Positions 6,367-6,385 of a stretch of DNA of 6,385 bases are shown here, piece after piece. How positions within the stretch are numbered: position 1 is the first letter of the stretch; each line of letters begins with the position of its first letter. The notes under the pieces are model-generated. The model saw only the letters and a list, made by a program, of their open reading frames with translations, had not been told where the DNA came from and did not search any database. The stretch comes from an uncultured Bacilli bacterium. GTDB taxonomy: Bacteria; Bacillota_I; Bacilli_A; RF39; UBA660. The position numbers were made by a program, and so were the translations under genes. The stretch spans positions 1 through 6,385 of the forward strand of contig CALVIQ010000085.1 in NCBI GenBank assembly GCA_944331815.1, given 5' to 3'.

Positions 6367-6372
6367 TCCTTT
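6367..6372 (-). promoter_or_regulatory. Ribosome binding site of the transposase
   Basis: AAAGGA on the minus strand lies 8 bases before the ATG at 6358-6356. It supports this start, which also places the HTH at the usual distance from the N-terminus. The remaining bases to 6385 show no promoter or terminal repeat. Confidence 0.7.
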
Positions 6373-6385
6373 CTTTTTGAGCAAA

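Larger units (their letters stand above)
5006..6385 (-). mobile_element. IS30-family insertion sequence (right end outside window)
   Basis: The element contains an intact IS30-type transposase on the minus strand. The proposed left end lies near 5006: the sequence GTCAAGTGCAAC (5019-5030) resembles the GTCAA-GCAAC core that I recall from IS30 terminal repeats, where it sits a little inside the tip. The exact boundary is therefore uncertain by 10-15 bases. The matching right repeat, expected as GTTGCACTTGAC upstream of the transposase start, is not seen before the window ends, and neither target duplication nor IS length can be measured. The 3' non-coding part (5016-5221) is unusually long and largely palindromic. 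Confidence 0.65.

Noticed and set aside
6359..6385. Right terminal repeat of the IS at the window edge
   Set aside because: The TTTGCTCAAAAAG on the minus strand does not match the expected GTTGCACTTGAC, so the right end is taken to lie outside the window.

Overview
The window is very AT-rich, with an Ile/Asn/Lys/Leu-heavy proteome, strong purine-rich Shine-Dalgarno sites and Gram-positive-type genes (an XRE/VanZ protein, a compact pyruvate kinase, an IS30-family transposase). This suggests a low-GC Bacillota or a walled or unwalled Mollicutes-like lineage, for example an uncultured gut Bacilli/RF39-type bacterium. Trp is written TGG throughout and every gene ends in TAA or TAG. There is therefore no sign that TGA is read as Trp, although the sequence cannot fully exclude it. 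The exact taxon is inference.

Layout. (1) Positions 52-1587 hold a complete pyruvate kinase gene on the minus strand with its own extended -10 promoter, a TTG start and a Rho-independent terminator. (2) Divergently from it, 1698-2789 encodes a two-part protein: an unnamed N-terminal domain with faint ADP-ribosyltransferase-like features, and a C-terminal P-loop kinase-like domain. A bidirectional hairpin terminator follows. (3) Positions 2875-5015 form a tight plus-strand operon of three overlapping genes. They are a membrane protein with a C-terminal extracytoplasmic domain, a membrane-bound regulator that fuses an XRE helix-turn-helix to a VanZ-like domain, and a second membrane protein with a different extracytoplasmic domain. 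The overlaps (14 and 26 bases) indicate translational coupling, and the set looks like a self-contained envelope-sensing or envelope-modification module of unknown function. (4) From about 5006 to the right edge lies an IS30-family insertion sequence with an intact DDE transposase on the minus strand; its right end is outside the window.

Main points for a second look. The last operon gene appears to run into the IS end and may be truncated by it. The 180 bases beyond the transposase stop form a large imperfect inverted repeat (5051-5232) that overlaps the transposase stop codon and lies between two convergent transcription units. The HTH-VanZ fusion and the ART-like/P-loop fusion are the two unusual protein architectures. 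No RNA genes, CRISPR arrays or origin were seen, and no stretch over 300 bases lacks a gene.
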